A DNA stretch of 64,000 nucleotides, from contig BPHV01000002.1 in assembly GCA_026003755.1 (NCBI GenBank), positions 310,001 to 374,000 on the forward strand. Direction: 5' to 3'. Shown here piece by piece: positions 1-10,796 of the stretch. The notes under the pieces were generated by a model that was given only the letters and a program-made list of their open reading frames with translations, was not told the origin of the DNA and searched no databases. Numbering within the stretch: position 1 is the first letter of the stretch; every line of letters begins with the position of its first letter. The stretch comes from Candidatus Roseilinea sp. (GTDB taxonomy: Bacteria; Chloroflexota; Anaerolineae; J036; Brachytrichaceae). Made by a program: the position numbers and the translations under genes.

Positions 1-329
1 GAAGCGCGCGCCGTCTCGAATGGGTCTTCGCCCCATACCTCGGCGAACATCAGCGATACGATGTCGCGGGCAAACATCATGAGATCGGCGCCGGCGGCGC
101 GCCCTTGCGCCGAATTCAGCGCATAGTTCAGCGCCGCCATGTCGGCGAAGTACACATCGTGGATGAGATAGTAGGGCGGCTCGCCGCGCGGCGCGCCCAG
201 CGCGCGAGAGACCGACGTGCGCGCGACGCCTGGCATGGCGGCGATCAGCGGCACGTGACGGTGCGCAAAGTGATCCTCGAAGGCCGAGACGTCCGCCGGC
301 CGGCGAAAGAAGATGGTGAGCTTGACCAT
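1..329 (-). CDS. EthD-like small protein (C-terminus outside window)
   Basis: The minus-strand frame opens with an ATG at 329 and runs off the window edge, so only the first 109 residues are visible. It begins MVKLTIFFRRPADVSAFEDH and has the pattern of EthD/dimeric alpha-beta barrel proteins: a first beta strand, then a helix with paired His residues (HFAHRHVPL), then a MPGV turn. EthD-type proteins are small and their biochemical role is often unknown. It is the last visible gene of a minus-strand group with the isoaspartyl methyltransferase (47 bp upstream). The function is inferred from the N-terminal pattern only. Confidence 0.6.
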   Translation of the reverse strand, partial: MVKLTIFFRRPADVSAFEDHFAHRHVPLIAAMPGVARTSVSRALGAPRGEPPYYLIHDVYFADMAALNYALNSAQGRAAGADLMMFARDIVSLMFAEVWGEDPFETARA

Positions 330-376
330 GGCTAACGCTTAAGTGTAACCCCGAGCCGGCGCACTGCGACCCATAC

Positions 377-1318
377 TCACCCGCCCGACACCCATCCAAT
401 TACGAAGCGAGTCCAGCGTGTGTCGTGCACAGTCTCCCCTTCTTTCTGCATGTAGTTTGCCTCACGGGGATAGGCGCGCAGTTGCAACCCGTCGAGTGTG
501 GGGCGGCCGAATGCCTGGCGGTTCATCCGTCGCCACCATAACTGCTCGCCGACCCTGGGCATCACTTGCGAGACGGTCGCCAGGATCGCCATTCCCACCG
601 TTGCGCCTGGCTCTGGAGCGGAACGCTGCGCTGGCTGTTCCTGAGCCAGCGCGCCACGCAGGCGAATGAATCCACACGGCTCGAACGAGCGCGCAATCAG
701 ATGGTCACCTGCTGCGTCGAAGGCGATGGAGAACTGTGCGCCGGTGTTGCGGAAATCGAGCGGCAGCACCAGGCGTCCGTCCGGCTGCAGTTGCGCGCGC
801 CAGGCAGGCGCGATGTCCGTCGCGCCAACGGTGAGGATGATGCGATCGTATGGCGCGCCGTCCGGCCAGCCGTCCGCGCCGTCGCCGCAGATCACCTGCA
901 CGCGCCCGGCGCCGTCCGCCGCCAGATTCGCCTGCGCGCCGGCGACCAGGTCTTCGTCTATGTCTATCGTGACGACGCGGCCGCTCTCTCCTACGATGTG
1001 CGCCATCAGCGCCGCGGTGTAGCCGGTGCCCGCACCGATTTCAAGCACGCGCTGGCCAGGCTGCAGCGCGAGCTGCTCAAGCATGACGGCGATCATCGCC
1101 GGCTGGGAGATCGAACTCAGCGGCCGGCCCTTGGCCTGCTTGGTCACGATGGCCCGGTCGGCGTAGGCTGCGCGGAGCGGGATCCTCGGCACGAAGCGAT
1201 GGCGCGGCGTGGCGCGAAAAGCTGCTTCGACGCCGGCATGGCGCACGTATCCATCGCGCACCAACCGGTCCACCATCGCATTGCGCAGGCGAATCGCCTC
1301 CGGGCTGTCTATGCTCAT
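377..1318 (-). CDS. pcm: Protein-L-isoaspartate O-methyltransferase, long form
   Basis: This enzyme methylates L-isoaspartyl residues in damaged proteins, using S-adenosylmethionine, to start their repair. The glycine-rich SAM motif VLEIGAGTGYTAAL lies at residues 91-104. The family segment SSISQPAMIAVMLE, which corresponds to the PCMT substrate loop and following helix, is at 68-81. The acidic post-I motif TIDIDEDLV follows. At 313 residues it is about 100 longer than common bacterial Pcm (about 210). The extra part is C-terminal, after about residue 215, and matches no domain I recognise. It starts 21 bp after the stop of the upstream phosphatase gene, which suggests co-transcription. Confidence 0.85.
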   Translation of the reverse strand: MSIDSPEAIRLRNAMVDRLVRDGYVRHAGVEAAFRATPRHRFVPRIPLRAAYADRAIVTKQAKGRPLSSISQPAMIAVMLEQLALQPGQRVLEIGAGTGYTAALMAHIVGESGRVVTIDIDEDLVAGAQANLAADGAGRVQVICGDGADGWPDGAPYDRIILTVGATDIAPAWRAQLQPDGRLVLPLDFRNTGAQFSIAFDAAGDHLIARSFEPCGFIRLRGALAQEQPAQRSAPEPGATVGMAILATVSQVMPRVGEQLWWRRMNRQAFGRPTLDGLQLRAYPREANYMQKEGETVHDTRWTRFVIGWVSGG

Positions 1319-1339
1319 GGCGCAGCGAAGGACGGCAGG

Positions 1340-2605
1340 CTATAGCGCAGCCATCAGCAACGGGATCTCCATCTCCTCGCGCGTCAGGCCGCCGTGATGG
1401 CCATAGTAGCGATTCTCGAATTTCTCGCGCGCGTAGTAGTAGACCGACTCGCCTTTGAAGGGCAATACGACCAGGTTGCCGACGCGCGCCAGGAAGCGCG
1501 TCGAGGGTGACGCGCCGAAGAAACCCTCGGCGATGAGCGTCTCGGTCTTCACGACGATCGCTTTGCCTTGCAGGTGCTCACCGATGACAGCATGAGCTTC
1601 GTCCAGCCGTTCCGGCTTGATGTGCAAGAAGAAGTCGCGCGGCGAGCCGGCCGGCACGAGCGGCTCGCCGCGCCGGTTGGTCGCCAGGTAATCCTGAAAG
1701 CGCGGCACAGTCTGGTTCAGGTATATCGTGGTCTTGGGGCTGATCTCGACCATGCCGTGGTCGGCGGTGATGATGAGCAGCACGTCCGTGCTGCGCAGCC
1801 CGTTGAGGAACACGCGCTCCATCGCGACACAAAACTGGTCGAGTTCGGCCTCGACCTGCTCCGAGGTTGGGCCGTATTCATGGCCGATGCCATCTATCGC
1901 GCCGTAGTACATCAGGAAGTAGGCCGGCCCGTGGCGCTCGGCGATGGCGCGGCGCAGGTTCACCAGCGCCTCGGGCAACGTCTTGTAAGTCAGCGATTGA
2001 GCGTTCTCCCTAAGCGCGCGCGTCGGCGCGGCGTCGGCGAACTCGCGCGGATGGAGCAAGGATGACCGCACGCCTGCGCGCTCCAAACGCAGGTAGAGCG
2101 TTTCGGAGGGGAAAACGCCGGACGGCTGCAGGCCGGCGTTCACCAGCGTGTCGCGCGCCTTCTCGCCCGCAAACGAGAACATCAGCGGGGCAATCATGCC
2201 ATCCAGCTCGGGGTGATATTGGAACCATTCATAAACGCCGCTCTGCGCAGGCGGCAGGCCGGTGTGGATGCACGTCACATGCGCTGTCGTCGTTGAGGGG
2301 AACAGCGCGGTGAGCTTGGAGACAGCGCCGCGGCGGACGAAGTGCTGCAACAGCGGATACTGCTCGGCGATGCGCTCGAAGTAGCGCCAGCCGAAGCCAT
2401 CCACGAAGAACAAGACGACCGTATCGTAGCGGCGCGGCAGATCGCCGAAGACATCGTCCGGCAAGCCCGGCGCGCCCTCGCCGGTCAGCGCGTAATAGAT
2501 TGTCGCCGGGAGATTGGCGAAACAGTATGAACCGTAGAGCGGCCGGATGAAGGCGTCGCGCCAGCCGGCCGCATTCACAGCTTGAATGGAAGCTTCGTTC
2601 AGCAT
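1340..2605 (-). CDS. Alkaline phosphatase superfamily / nucleotide pyrophosphatase-phosphodiesterase
   Basis: This is a metal-dependent phosphodiesterase or phosphatase of the type I phosphodiesterase/NPP branch. Visible superfamily features, in order: the first metal aspartate in VVLFFVDGFGWRYF, the nucleophile Thr segment LFPSTTTAHVT, a YYGAIDGIGHEYGP segment, ITADHGMVEI, and a final GHHGGLTREEM histidine motif. The ATG at 2605 (MLNEASIQ) is chosen because the open frame upstream, to a TTG at 2722, encodes sequence with no family character. No signal peptide is visible, so it is probably cytoplasmic. The substrate cannot be told from sequence. It leads the minus-strand group with pcm. Confidence 0.8.
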   Translation of the reverse strand: MLNEASIQAVNAAGWRDAFIRPLYGSYCFANLPATIYYALTGEGAPGLPDDVFGDLPRRYDTVVLFFVDGFGWRYFERIAEQYPLLQHFVRRGAVSKLTALFPSTTTAHVTCIHTGLPPAQSGVYEWFQYHPELDGMIAPLMFSFAGEKARDTLVNAGLQPSGVFPSETLYLRLERAGVRSSLLHPREFADAAPTRALRENAQSLTYKTLPEALVNLRRAIAERHGPAYFLMYYGAIDGIGHEYGPTSEQVEAELDQFCVAMERVFLNGLRSTDVLLIITADHGMVEISPKTTIYLNQTVPRFQDYLATNRRGEPLVPAGSPRDFFLHIKPERLDEAHAVIGEHLQGKAIVVKTETLIAEGFFGASPSTRFLARVGNLVVLPFKGESVYYYAREKFENRYYGHHGGLTREEMEIPLLMAAL

Positions 2606-2861
2606 GGCGCGATTATCGCCGTTTACGCCCGACGCCTCTGCCGAATCGCATAAACGCATTAAAATACGCGCGCCCATGAGACTGATCGCCTGCACCCGCC
2701 ACGATACGGTTGCTAGCGACAAGCAAATCGTTTCGTCCCGCTCGCCTTAAACTCGCTTAGCCGCTCAGACGTCGCGCGCCGGGGCAACGTGCGCCGCTGC
2801 TTCATTTCGTTCGCCCCAATCCACAGTTCACGATTCGAGAGTTGTTGAGAGAAGAACAACC

Positions 2862-5561
<2,700 letters not shown>

Positions 5562-5576
5562 ACGCGCAACCGACAT

Positions 5577-5609
5577 GAACCGCCGCGCTTCTCACGGGCG
5601 CGGCGGTTC
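5577..5609. terminator. Bidirectional hairpin between convergent acnA and murE
   Basis: A perfect 12-bp stem, GAACCGCCGCGC at 5577-5588 and GCGCGGCGGTTC at 5598-5609, encloses a 9-base loop and lies 15 bases after the acnA stop. GTTTG follows on the plus strand. The T-run is short, so intrinsic termination is likely but not certain. The right arm encodes the last residues of MurE, whose stop codon lies in the loop. Confidence 0.6.
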
Positions 5610-7145
5610 GTTTGCCGCCGGCGCAAGCTCGCCCAGCGCCAGCCGCTCCCCACGGATCGCGCGCCGCATGGCCTCGCGGTCGTCCCAGGCATACTCGGTT
5701 GTGCCGAAGCACAGCGATTGCTCGTGACCCTTGCCGCACGCCACGACCACATCGCCGGGGACAGCCAGCGCGCACGCTTGGCGAATCGCCTCGCCACGGT
5801 CCGGCTCATGCCTGATGACGGCGCGCGCCGGCTGAGCCGCCCGCGCGCCGCGGTCCATCTCGGCGAAGATGGCATCCAGCGATTCGCCGCGCGGATCCTC
5901 CGCGGTAAAGATGGCCACGTCGGCCAGCTCGGCGGCTACTTTGCCCATCAAGAAGCGCTTCTGCACATCGCGCTCGCCGGCGCAGCCGAAGACGACGATC
6001 AGCCGCCCCGGCCCAATGCGGCGCAGGGTGAGCAGGGCCTGCTCCAGCGCGTTCGGCGTATGCGCGAAGTCCACCACGGCCAGATAGGGTTGGCCTTCGT
6101 CTATGCGTTCCATGCGGCCGGGGATGCCGCGCAGGGCTGCCACGCCGAGCTGGATCGCCTCGGGTGACACGCCGAGCGCCAAAGCTGCGCCGGCAGCGGC
6201 CAGGGCGTTCGAGATGTTGTAATCGCCGATCAGGTGCGTCCTCAGCGGCAACGCGAGCGGCCGATCGCCATGCCGAAAGGCGTAAGCTTCGATGCCCCCC
6301 GCAGCGTGATCGGCGCGCGGCGCGTAGAGCCACCAGCCGCCGTAGTTGCCATTGGGCTGGATCTCGCGCGAATAGAAGATGCGTTGCCGAGCCGGCAACT
6401 TCACCAGATAGTTAAACGAGTAATCGTCGTCGACGTTCAGCACGTGAACCGGCGCCATCTCGAACAAGCGCGCCTTGGCGGCGCGGTAGGCTTCACGTGA
6501 ACCGTGTAGGTCGAGGTGATCGTGTGTGATGTTGGTGATCACGGCCACGTCGAAGTCCACGCCGTCCACGCGGTGATGCGCCAGGCTGTGCGAGGTCACT
6601 TCGAGGACGCAGTGCGTGGTGCCGGCGTCGCGCATCTGCGCCAGCAACGCCTGCACTTCATCGGCATCGGGCGTGGTGGTGTGCAGGCCGGTGTCCAGCG
6701 CCCGGTCGCCGACCCAGGCGTTGACCGTGCTGATCATGCCGGTTTCGTGACCCGCGGCGCGCAGGATGCTGAAGATCAAATTGGTCGTCGTGGTCTTACC
6801 ATCTGTGCCGGTGACGCCGACAACCGTCATCCGACGCGACGGGAAGCCATGCCACGCTGCGCAGAGTAGGGCGAAGGCGCGCCGACCGTTGGGGACGAGA
6901 ATTGAGAATTGAGAGTTGAGAGTTGAGAAACTCTCTTGTTCGTGCACGACCGCCGATGCGCCACGTTCGATGGCTTGCGGGATGAACGCGTGACCATCGG
7001 CTGCGACGCCTTTATAGGCGACGAAGAGATTGCCGGGCTGCACACGCCGTGAATCGTCGGTGACACCGGTGATCCAGATGTCCTGCGCGCCGGGCGGCGC
7101 AGACAAGCCGGCGCGTTCGAGCAAAGCGAGGAGCGACTGGGCCAT
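5592..7145 (-). CDS. murE: UDP-MurNAc-tripeptide synthetase (MurE)
   Basis: MurE adds the third residue, a diamino acid, to UDP-MurNAc-L-Ala-D-Glu in peptidoglycan synthesis. The ATP-binding loop is VGVTGTDGKTTTT (109-121). Other Mur-ligase features are EVTSHSLAHHRVDG, ITHDHLDLHG (206-215), GDYNISNALAA, and the C-terminal VVFGCAGERDVQKR. The length of 517 is normal. Two oddities stand out. The meso-DAP recognition motif DNPR is replaced by EDPR (416-419). Residues about 72-82 (STLNSQFSILV) are encoded by a tandem DNA heptamer that interrupts the usual sequence before the central domain. It lies 82 bp downstream of the LLM gene and may be read through from it. Confidence 0.93.
   Translation of the reverse strand: MAQSLLALLERAGLSAPPGAQDIWITGVTDDSRRVQPGNLFVAYKGVAADGHAFIPQAIERGASAVVHEQESFSTLNSQFSILVPNGRRAFALLCAAWHGFPSRRMTVVGVTGTDGKTTTTNLIFSILRAAGHETGMISTVNAWVGDRALDTGLHTTTPDADEVQALLAQMRDAGTTHCVLEVTSHSLAHHRVDGVDFDVAVITNITHDHLDLHGSREAYRAAKARLFEMAPVHVLNVDDDYSFNYLVKLPARQRIFYSREIQPNGNYGGWWLYAPRADHAAGGIEAYAFRHGDRPLALPLRTHLIGDYNISNALAAAGAALALGVSPEAIQLGVAALRGIPGRMERIDEGQPYLAVVDFAHTPNALEQALLTLRRIGPGRLIVVFGCAGERDVQKRFLMGKVAAELADVAIFTAEDPRGESLDAIFAEMDRGARAAQPARAVIRHEPDRGEAIRQACALAVPGDVVVACGKGHEQSLCFGTTEYAWDDREAMRRAIRGERLALGELAPAANEPPRP
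6897..6931. repeat. Tandem heptamer repeat inside murE
   Basis: Five consecutive heptamers on the plus strand read GAGAATT, GAGAATT, GAGAGTT, GAGAGTT and GAGAAAC. The last repeat runs into CTCTCTTG, so GAGAGTT (6918-6924) can pair with AACTCTC (6929-6935). The repeat stays in the murE frame on the minus strand and encodes a short Ser/Thr/Asn/Gln-rich insert. Its base use (AT-rich, G/A strand bias) differs sharply from the surrounding GC-rich gene. Confidence 0.8.
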
Positions 7146-7227
7146 AGCTCACCAATGCTACCAAGCGGATAAGTGGAGCGGCGGCCCGGGGATACGGCCC
7201 ACCCCGTCGGTTGATGCGTCTGATCAA

Positions 7228-8280
7228 TCAGAATTTGGCAAACGCATCCACCACCGGTTTGATGTCATCCATCAGCGGATACAGGATCGGACAGGTGACG
7301 CCGGCGGCGACGTATTCGCGCACCTTGGCCACGCATTCATCGCTTGTGCCCACCGCCATGAGCATGCGCGGCACATCGTCGGGGATGACCTTGGCTGCAG
7401 CGATGTACTCGGCCTCGGTCGCCGGCCAGCTCATCACGCTTTGCACCTTGGCGATCAGGTCCTCGGGCACGCCGCTGGCCTTCATGATGTGCGGTTCAGT
7501 GGCGAGGTAATACGCCACCAGCTTTTTGGCCTCAAAGTAGGCCGCTTTGGGATCATCATCGCTGAGCGAGCACACCAGCAGCTCCGGCCGGTCAATCTGG
7601 TCAATCGTCTTGCCGGCCTTGGCTGCGCCCTTTGCCACTAACGCGACCGCCTTTTTGATGTAGTCCACGCTGACCACATAGTTCAGCACCACGCCGTCGC
7701 AGATCTCGCCTGTGAGTTCGAGCATCTTGTCGCCGGTTGCGCCGATATAGATCGGGATGTCGCGCGGGCGCGCGTCGCCGAACACCACATCGAGCTTGAC
7801 GCGGTCGAGCTTGACGAACTCGCCCTGGTATGTCACCTCTTCCATGGTGAAGAGTTGGCGGATGGCTTCGACATATTCGCGCATGGCCTGCAGGGGGCGC
7901 TCACGCTTCACACCGACGCGGCCGGCGATGGGTTCCCACCAGGCGCCGAGGCCCAACATGACGCGGCTCGGCGCATCGGGGTCGCCGCTCACTTGCTTGC
8001 CCAGCTCCCACATCGTGCTCCAGCTCGCGGCGATGACGGCCGGGTTGCGCGTCCAGATGGGCAGCACGCCGCTGCCCACGCGCAGCTTCTTGGTGCGCGT
8101 CAGGAATGCGCTCATCATCACGATGCAGTCGCGGGCCAGGCGCGTATCCGCCTGCCAGATCTCGCTGAAGCCGTTGGCTTCGGCGTACTCGGCCATCTCC
8201 AGCTCGTAAGCGAGCGGATGCTTGTCCTGCATGTACAGGGCAAAGCGGGGTGGCTTGAGGGTGGGTGTAGGTGTTGTCAT
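7228..8280 (-). CDS. LLM-class flavin/F420-dependent oxidoreductase
   Basis: Luciferase-like monooxygenase family TIM barrel of normal length (350 residues). Family features: [16 protein letters not shown] near the N-terminus, [19 protein letters not shown] (the non-prolyl cis-peptide region), [11 protein letters not shown], and [28 protein letters not shown]. The pattern is closest to F420-dependent methylene-tetrahydromethanopterin-reductase-like members, though FMN use cannot be excluded. It is the last gene of the nucleobase importer/deaminase operon, 46 bp after the deaminase stop. Its substrate is unknown. A role in pyrimidine breakdown is suggested by position only; the pyrimidine oxygenase RutA also belongs to the LLM superfamily. 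Confidence 0.85.
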   Translation of the reverse strand: MTTPTPTLKPPRFALYMQDKHPLAYELEMAEYAEANGFSEIWQADTRLARDCIVMMSAFLTRTKKLRVGSGVLPIWTRNPAVIAASWSTMWELGKQVSGDPDAPSRVMLGLGAWWEPIAGRVGVKRERPLQAMREYVEAIRQLFTMEEVTYQGEFVKLDRVKLDVVFGDARPRDIPIYIGATGDKMLELTGEICDGVVLNYVVSVDYIKKAVALVAKGAAKAGKTIDQIDRPELLVCSLSDDDPKAAYFEAKKLVAYYLATEPHIMKASGVPEDLIAKVQSVMSWPATEAEYIAAAKVIPDDVPRMLMAVGTSDECVAKVREYVAAGVTCPILYPLMDDIKPVVDAFAKF

Positions 8281-8326
8281 GATCCAAGACGTTTGTGGCG
8301 TGAACGCACGCGATGCGCGCTGCTTG

Positions 8327-8764
8327 CTACTCCCCGATGTCCTCGTTCCACAGTTCGGGTTTTGTGGCGATGAATTCTTCCATCAAGCGGATGCAGGTGG
8401 GGTCGTCGAGGATGATTAACTCTACGCCGCGGCTACGCAGATAGTCTTCCGGGCCGCGAAAGGTTTTGTTCTCGCCGATGACGATCTTCGGGATTTTGTA
8501 GAGCAGCGCCGTGCCGCTGCACATGTCGCACGGCGAGAGGGTGGTGTAGAGCACCGCGCGCCGATAATCGCTGGCCCTCAGCCGGCCGGCGTTCTCCAGG
8601 CAATCCATCTCGGCGTGCAAGATAGCGCTGCCCTTCTGCACCCGACGGTTGTGTCCCCGGCCGACGATCCGGCCATCAATAACCAACACCGAGCCGATGG
8701 GAATGCCGCCTTCGGCCAACCCTTGACGGGCTTCTTCGATCGCAGCTTGCATGAATTCGTCCAC
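8327..8764 (-). CDS. Cytosine deaminase, yeast FCY1-like
   Basis: Zinc deaminase of the CDA fold, predicted to convert cytosine to uracil. The zinc site is H50-A-E52 (LHAEMD) plus C79 and C82 (SPCDMC). The 29-residue spacing from His to the first Cys equals that of yeast cytosine deaminase. Further stretches recall FCY1 as I remember it: [37 protein letters not shown], and the C-terminal end WNEDIGE. The GTG at 8764 is preferred because GGGAGG lies just upstream; an ATG follows at 8752. It sits 27 bp after the last permease gene of a nucleoside-type ABC importer, which fits a salvage role. Guanine or tRNA adenosine deaminase activity is less likely given the FCY1-type C-terminus. Confidence 0.85.
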   Translation of the reverse strand: MDEFMQAAIEEARQGLAEGGIPIGSVLVIDGRIVGRGHNRRVQKGSAILHAEMDCLENAGRLRASDYRRAVLYTTLSPCDMCSGTALLYKIPKIVIGENKTFRGPEDYLRSRGVELIILDDPTCIRLMEEFIATKPELWNEDIGE

Positions 8765-8791
8765 GTCAGCCTCCCGATAAAGATGTCTTGT

Positions 8792-9736
8792 TTACTCGCG
8801 GCGATACGGCTTAAGGTATGCGCCGGGGTAGGGCGCATTCCGGCCCGCGATCGCCAGCGCGGCGATGGTCACGAGATACGGCAACGCCAGGAGCAACTCG
8901 TAGGGCAATTGCACCCCTTGAGCTTGCAGGCGCAATTGTAGGGCGAAGACCCCGCCGAACAGCAACGCGCCCAACACCGCGCGCAGCGGGTCCCAGCGCG
9001 CAAAGATCACCAGCGCGATGCACACCCAGCCGCGCCCGGCGACGATGCCCGGCGTGAACGCGCCGAGCTGCGCCAGCGATAAGAATGCCCCGCCGACGGC
9101 CATGAGCGCGCTGCCGACGGTTACGGCGATGGTGCGCATGCGAAAAACGGAAATGCCAGCAGCATCGGCGGCCTCCGGGTTTTCGCCCACCGCGCGCAGG
9201 CGCAATCCAAACCGCGTGCGATACAACACCCAGGCGGCCGCCGGCGCCACCACCAGGAATGCCAGGTAGGTCAGCCAATGCTGGTTGAGGATTGGGCCGA
9301 GCATCGGCGCGCCCGGCAGCGGGTCCAGCGGGGCAAACGGCGCGATGCGCGGCAGCACGGCGCGTTCGCCAAACACCCAGCGAAAACCGAACAGCGCCAG
9401 GCCGGTGCACAGCAGCGTGACCCCTAGGCCGGACACGTGCTGGTTGAGGCCCAGGTGCACTGTGAGCAGCGCCATCAATAAACCCATTAGCGCGCCGGCG
9501 ACGATAGCCGCCAGCAGTCCCACCCACAGAGCGGCGGCCCAGCCGGCGCTTTCGGCCTGCGCAGCCGCAGCGAAGCCGACGAACGCGCCGAGGAACATGA
9601 TGCCCTCGATGCCCAGATTGAGCACCCCGCTGCGCTCGCTGTAGAGCGCGCCGAGGGTGGCATACAGCAGCGGCGTGGCCACGCGCAAGGTGGCGGCGAT
9701 CAAGCCGACCCAGAACGCTATCAGCCCGGCGTCCAT
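8792..9736 (-). CDS. BMP-type ABC transporter permease (second subunit)
   Basis: Integral membrane subunit of a nucleoside/nucleobase importer, of the branched-chain permease fold found with BMP lipoproteins. The sequence shows eight or more hydrophobic segments and the family stretches YSERSGVLNLGIEGIMFLGAF, GLGVTLLCTGLALFGFRW and LRAVGENPEAADAAGISV. The last is the cytoplasmic coupling loop that docks to the ATPase. The ATG at 9736 is 1 base beyond the stop of the preceding permease, so the two are translationally coupled. A longer frame from a TTG at 9880 overlaps that permease and has no family sequence. Length 314 is typical. Confidence 0.9.
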   Translation of the reverse strand: MDAGLIAFWVGLIAATLRVATPLLYATLGALYSERSGVLNLGIEGIMFLGAFVGFAAAAQAESAGWAAALWVGLLAAIVAGALMGLLMALLTVHLGLNQHVSGLGVTLLCTGLALFGFRWVFGERAVLPRIAPFAPLDPLPGAPMLGPILNQHWLTYLAFLVVAPAAAWVLYRTRFGLRLRAVGENPEAADAAGISVFRMRTIAVTVGSALMAVGGAFLSLAQLGAFTPGIVAGRGWVCIALVIFARWDPLRAVLGALLFGGVFALQLRLQAQGVQLPYELLLALPYLVTIAALAIAGRNAPYPGAYLKPYRRE

Positions 9737-9737
9737 C

Positions 9738-10796
9738 TCACCCTCTCCGCTCCCAGCGCAGGCGATAGTTTTGCAGCAGCAGCACCGCCAGAGTGACCAG
9801 CAGCAACGTCGCCTGGATGATCTCGCCGAGGTACACCGGCACCCCCAAGGCGCGGCTGACCGTCTGGCTGCCGGTGTCAATCAGGCCGATGAACAGCGCT
9901 GCCAGCACCACGCCTGGCGCGCTCAAGTTGCCCAGCATGGCCACCAGGATGCCGGTGTAGCCGTGGCCGCCGGCGATGGCCTCGATCAAGCGGTAGTGGA
10001 TGCCGGCCACCTCCACCATACCGGCCAGGCCGGCGATGCCACCGCTGACCAGCGCCGAGATGAGCAGCATACGCTCGACGGGAATGCCGGCGAAGCGCGC
10101 AGCCTTTGGCTGCAGACCAACCGCGCGCACGCGTAGCCCGAAGACCGTTCGCCGCAGCAACACGCCCACGACGAACGCAGTGGCGAGTGCGATAAGGAAG
10201 CCCAGGTGCAGGCGCGTGCGCGGCGCCAGCTTGGGCAGGATGGCGGTCGAAGCGATTTCCGGCGATTGCGGCCATTGCGAAATCGGGTCGCGCCAAGGCC
10301 CATTTAACAAGGCGCTGACCAGCAGCAGCGCCACCGTGTTCAGCAGCAACGTCGTCACCACCTCATCGGTATGGAGCCGGGTCTTCATCACCGCCGGGAT
10401 GAGCGCCCAGGCCATCCCCGCAGCGAATCCGCTCAGCGCCATGAGCGGCAACGCTACCCAAGGCGGGACCCCGTGCATATTCAGGCCGACTGCGGTTGCC
10501 GCCGTTGCGCCGACTAAAAACTGCCCTTCCGCGCCGATGTTCCAAAAGCCGCCGTAGAAGGCAACCATCACGGCCATGCCGGTGAGCAATAGCGGCGTGG
10601 CCTTCACCAAAACCTCTAAGGCGCTCACCCGGCTGGAGAGCGGCTCAATTAAGAAGTGGTAATACGCGCGCAGAGGGTTAGCGCCTGCCAGCAACACAAG
10701 CGCGCTGGTGAGGACAAAGGTAATCACCACCGCCAGCAGCGGCAGCAGCGGTGGCAGCCACACCGGCGCCGGCCGTCGCTCAATTTTGAGCGCCAT
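9738..10796 (-). CDS. BMP-type ABC transporter permease (first subunit)
   Basis: Paralogous partner of the following permease in the nucleoside-type importer. It has an N-terminal membrane anchor, FVLTSALVLLAGANPLRAYY, then ATPLLLTGMAVMVAFYGGFWNIGAEGQFLVG, the hallmark of the YufP/NupP-like permease, and a coupling loop VRAVGLQPKAARFAGIPVERM. Its length of 352 is normal. Its start overlaps the end of the ATP-binding gene by 17 bp and its stop almost touches the next permease start, indicating one transcript. Which nucleoside or base is carried cannot be told from sequence; the cytosine deaminase next door hints at pyrimidine bases. Confidence 0.9.
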   Translation of the reverse strand: MALKIERRPAPVWLPPLLPLLAVVITFVLTSALVLLAGANPLRAYYHFLIEPLSSRVSALEVLVKATPLLLTGMAVMVAFYGGFWNIGAEGQFLVGATAATAVGLNMHGVPPWVALPLMALSGFAAGMAWALIPAVMKTRLHTDEVVTTLLLNTVALLLVSALLNGPWRDPISQWPQSPEIASTAILPKLAPRTRLHLGFLIALATAFVVGVLLRRTVFGLRVRAVGLQPKAARFAGIPVERMLLISALVSGGIAGLAGMVEVAGIHYRLIEAIAGGHGYTGILVAMLGNLSAPGVVLAALFIGLIDTGSQTVSRALGVPVYLGEIIQATLLLVTLAVLLLQNYRLRWERRG

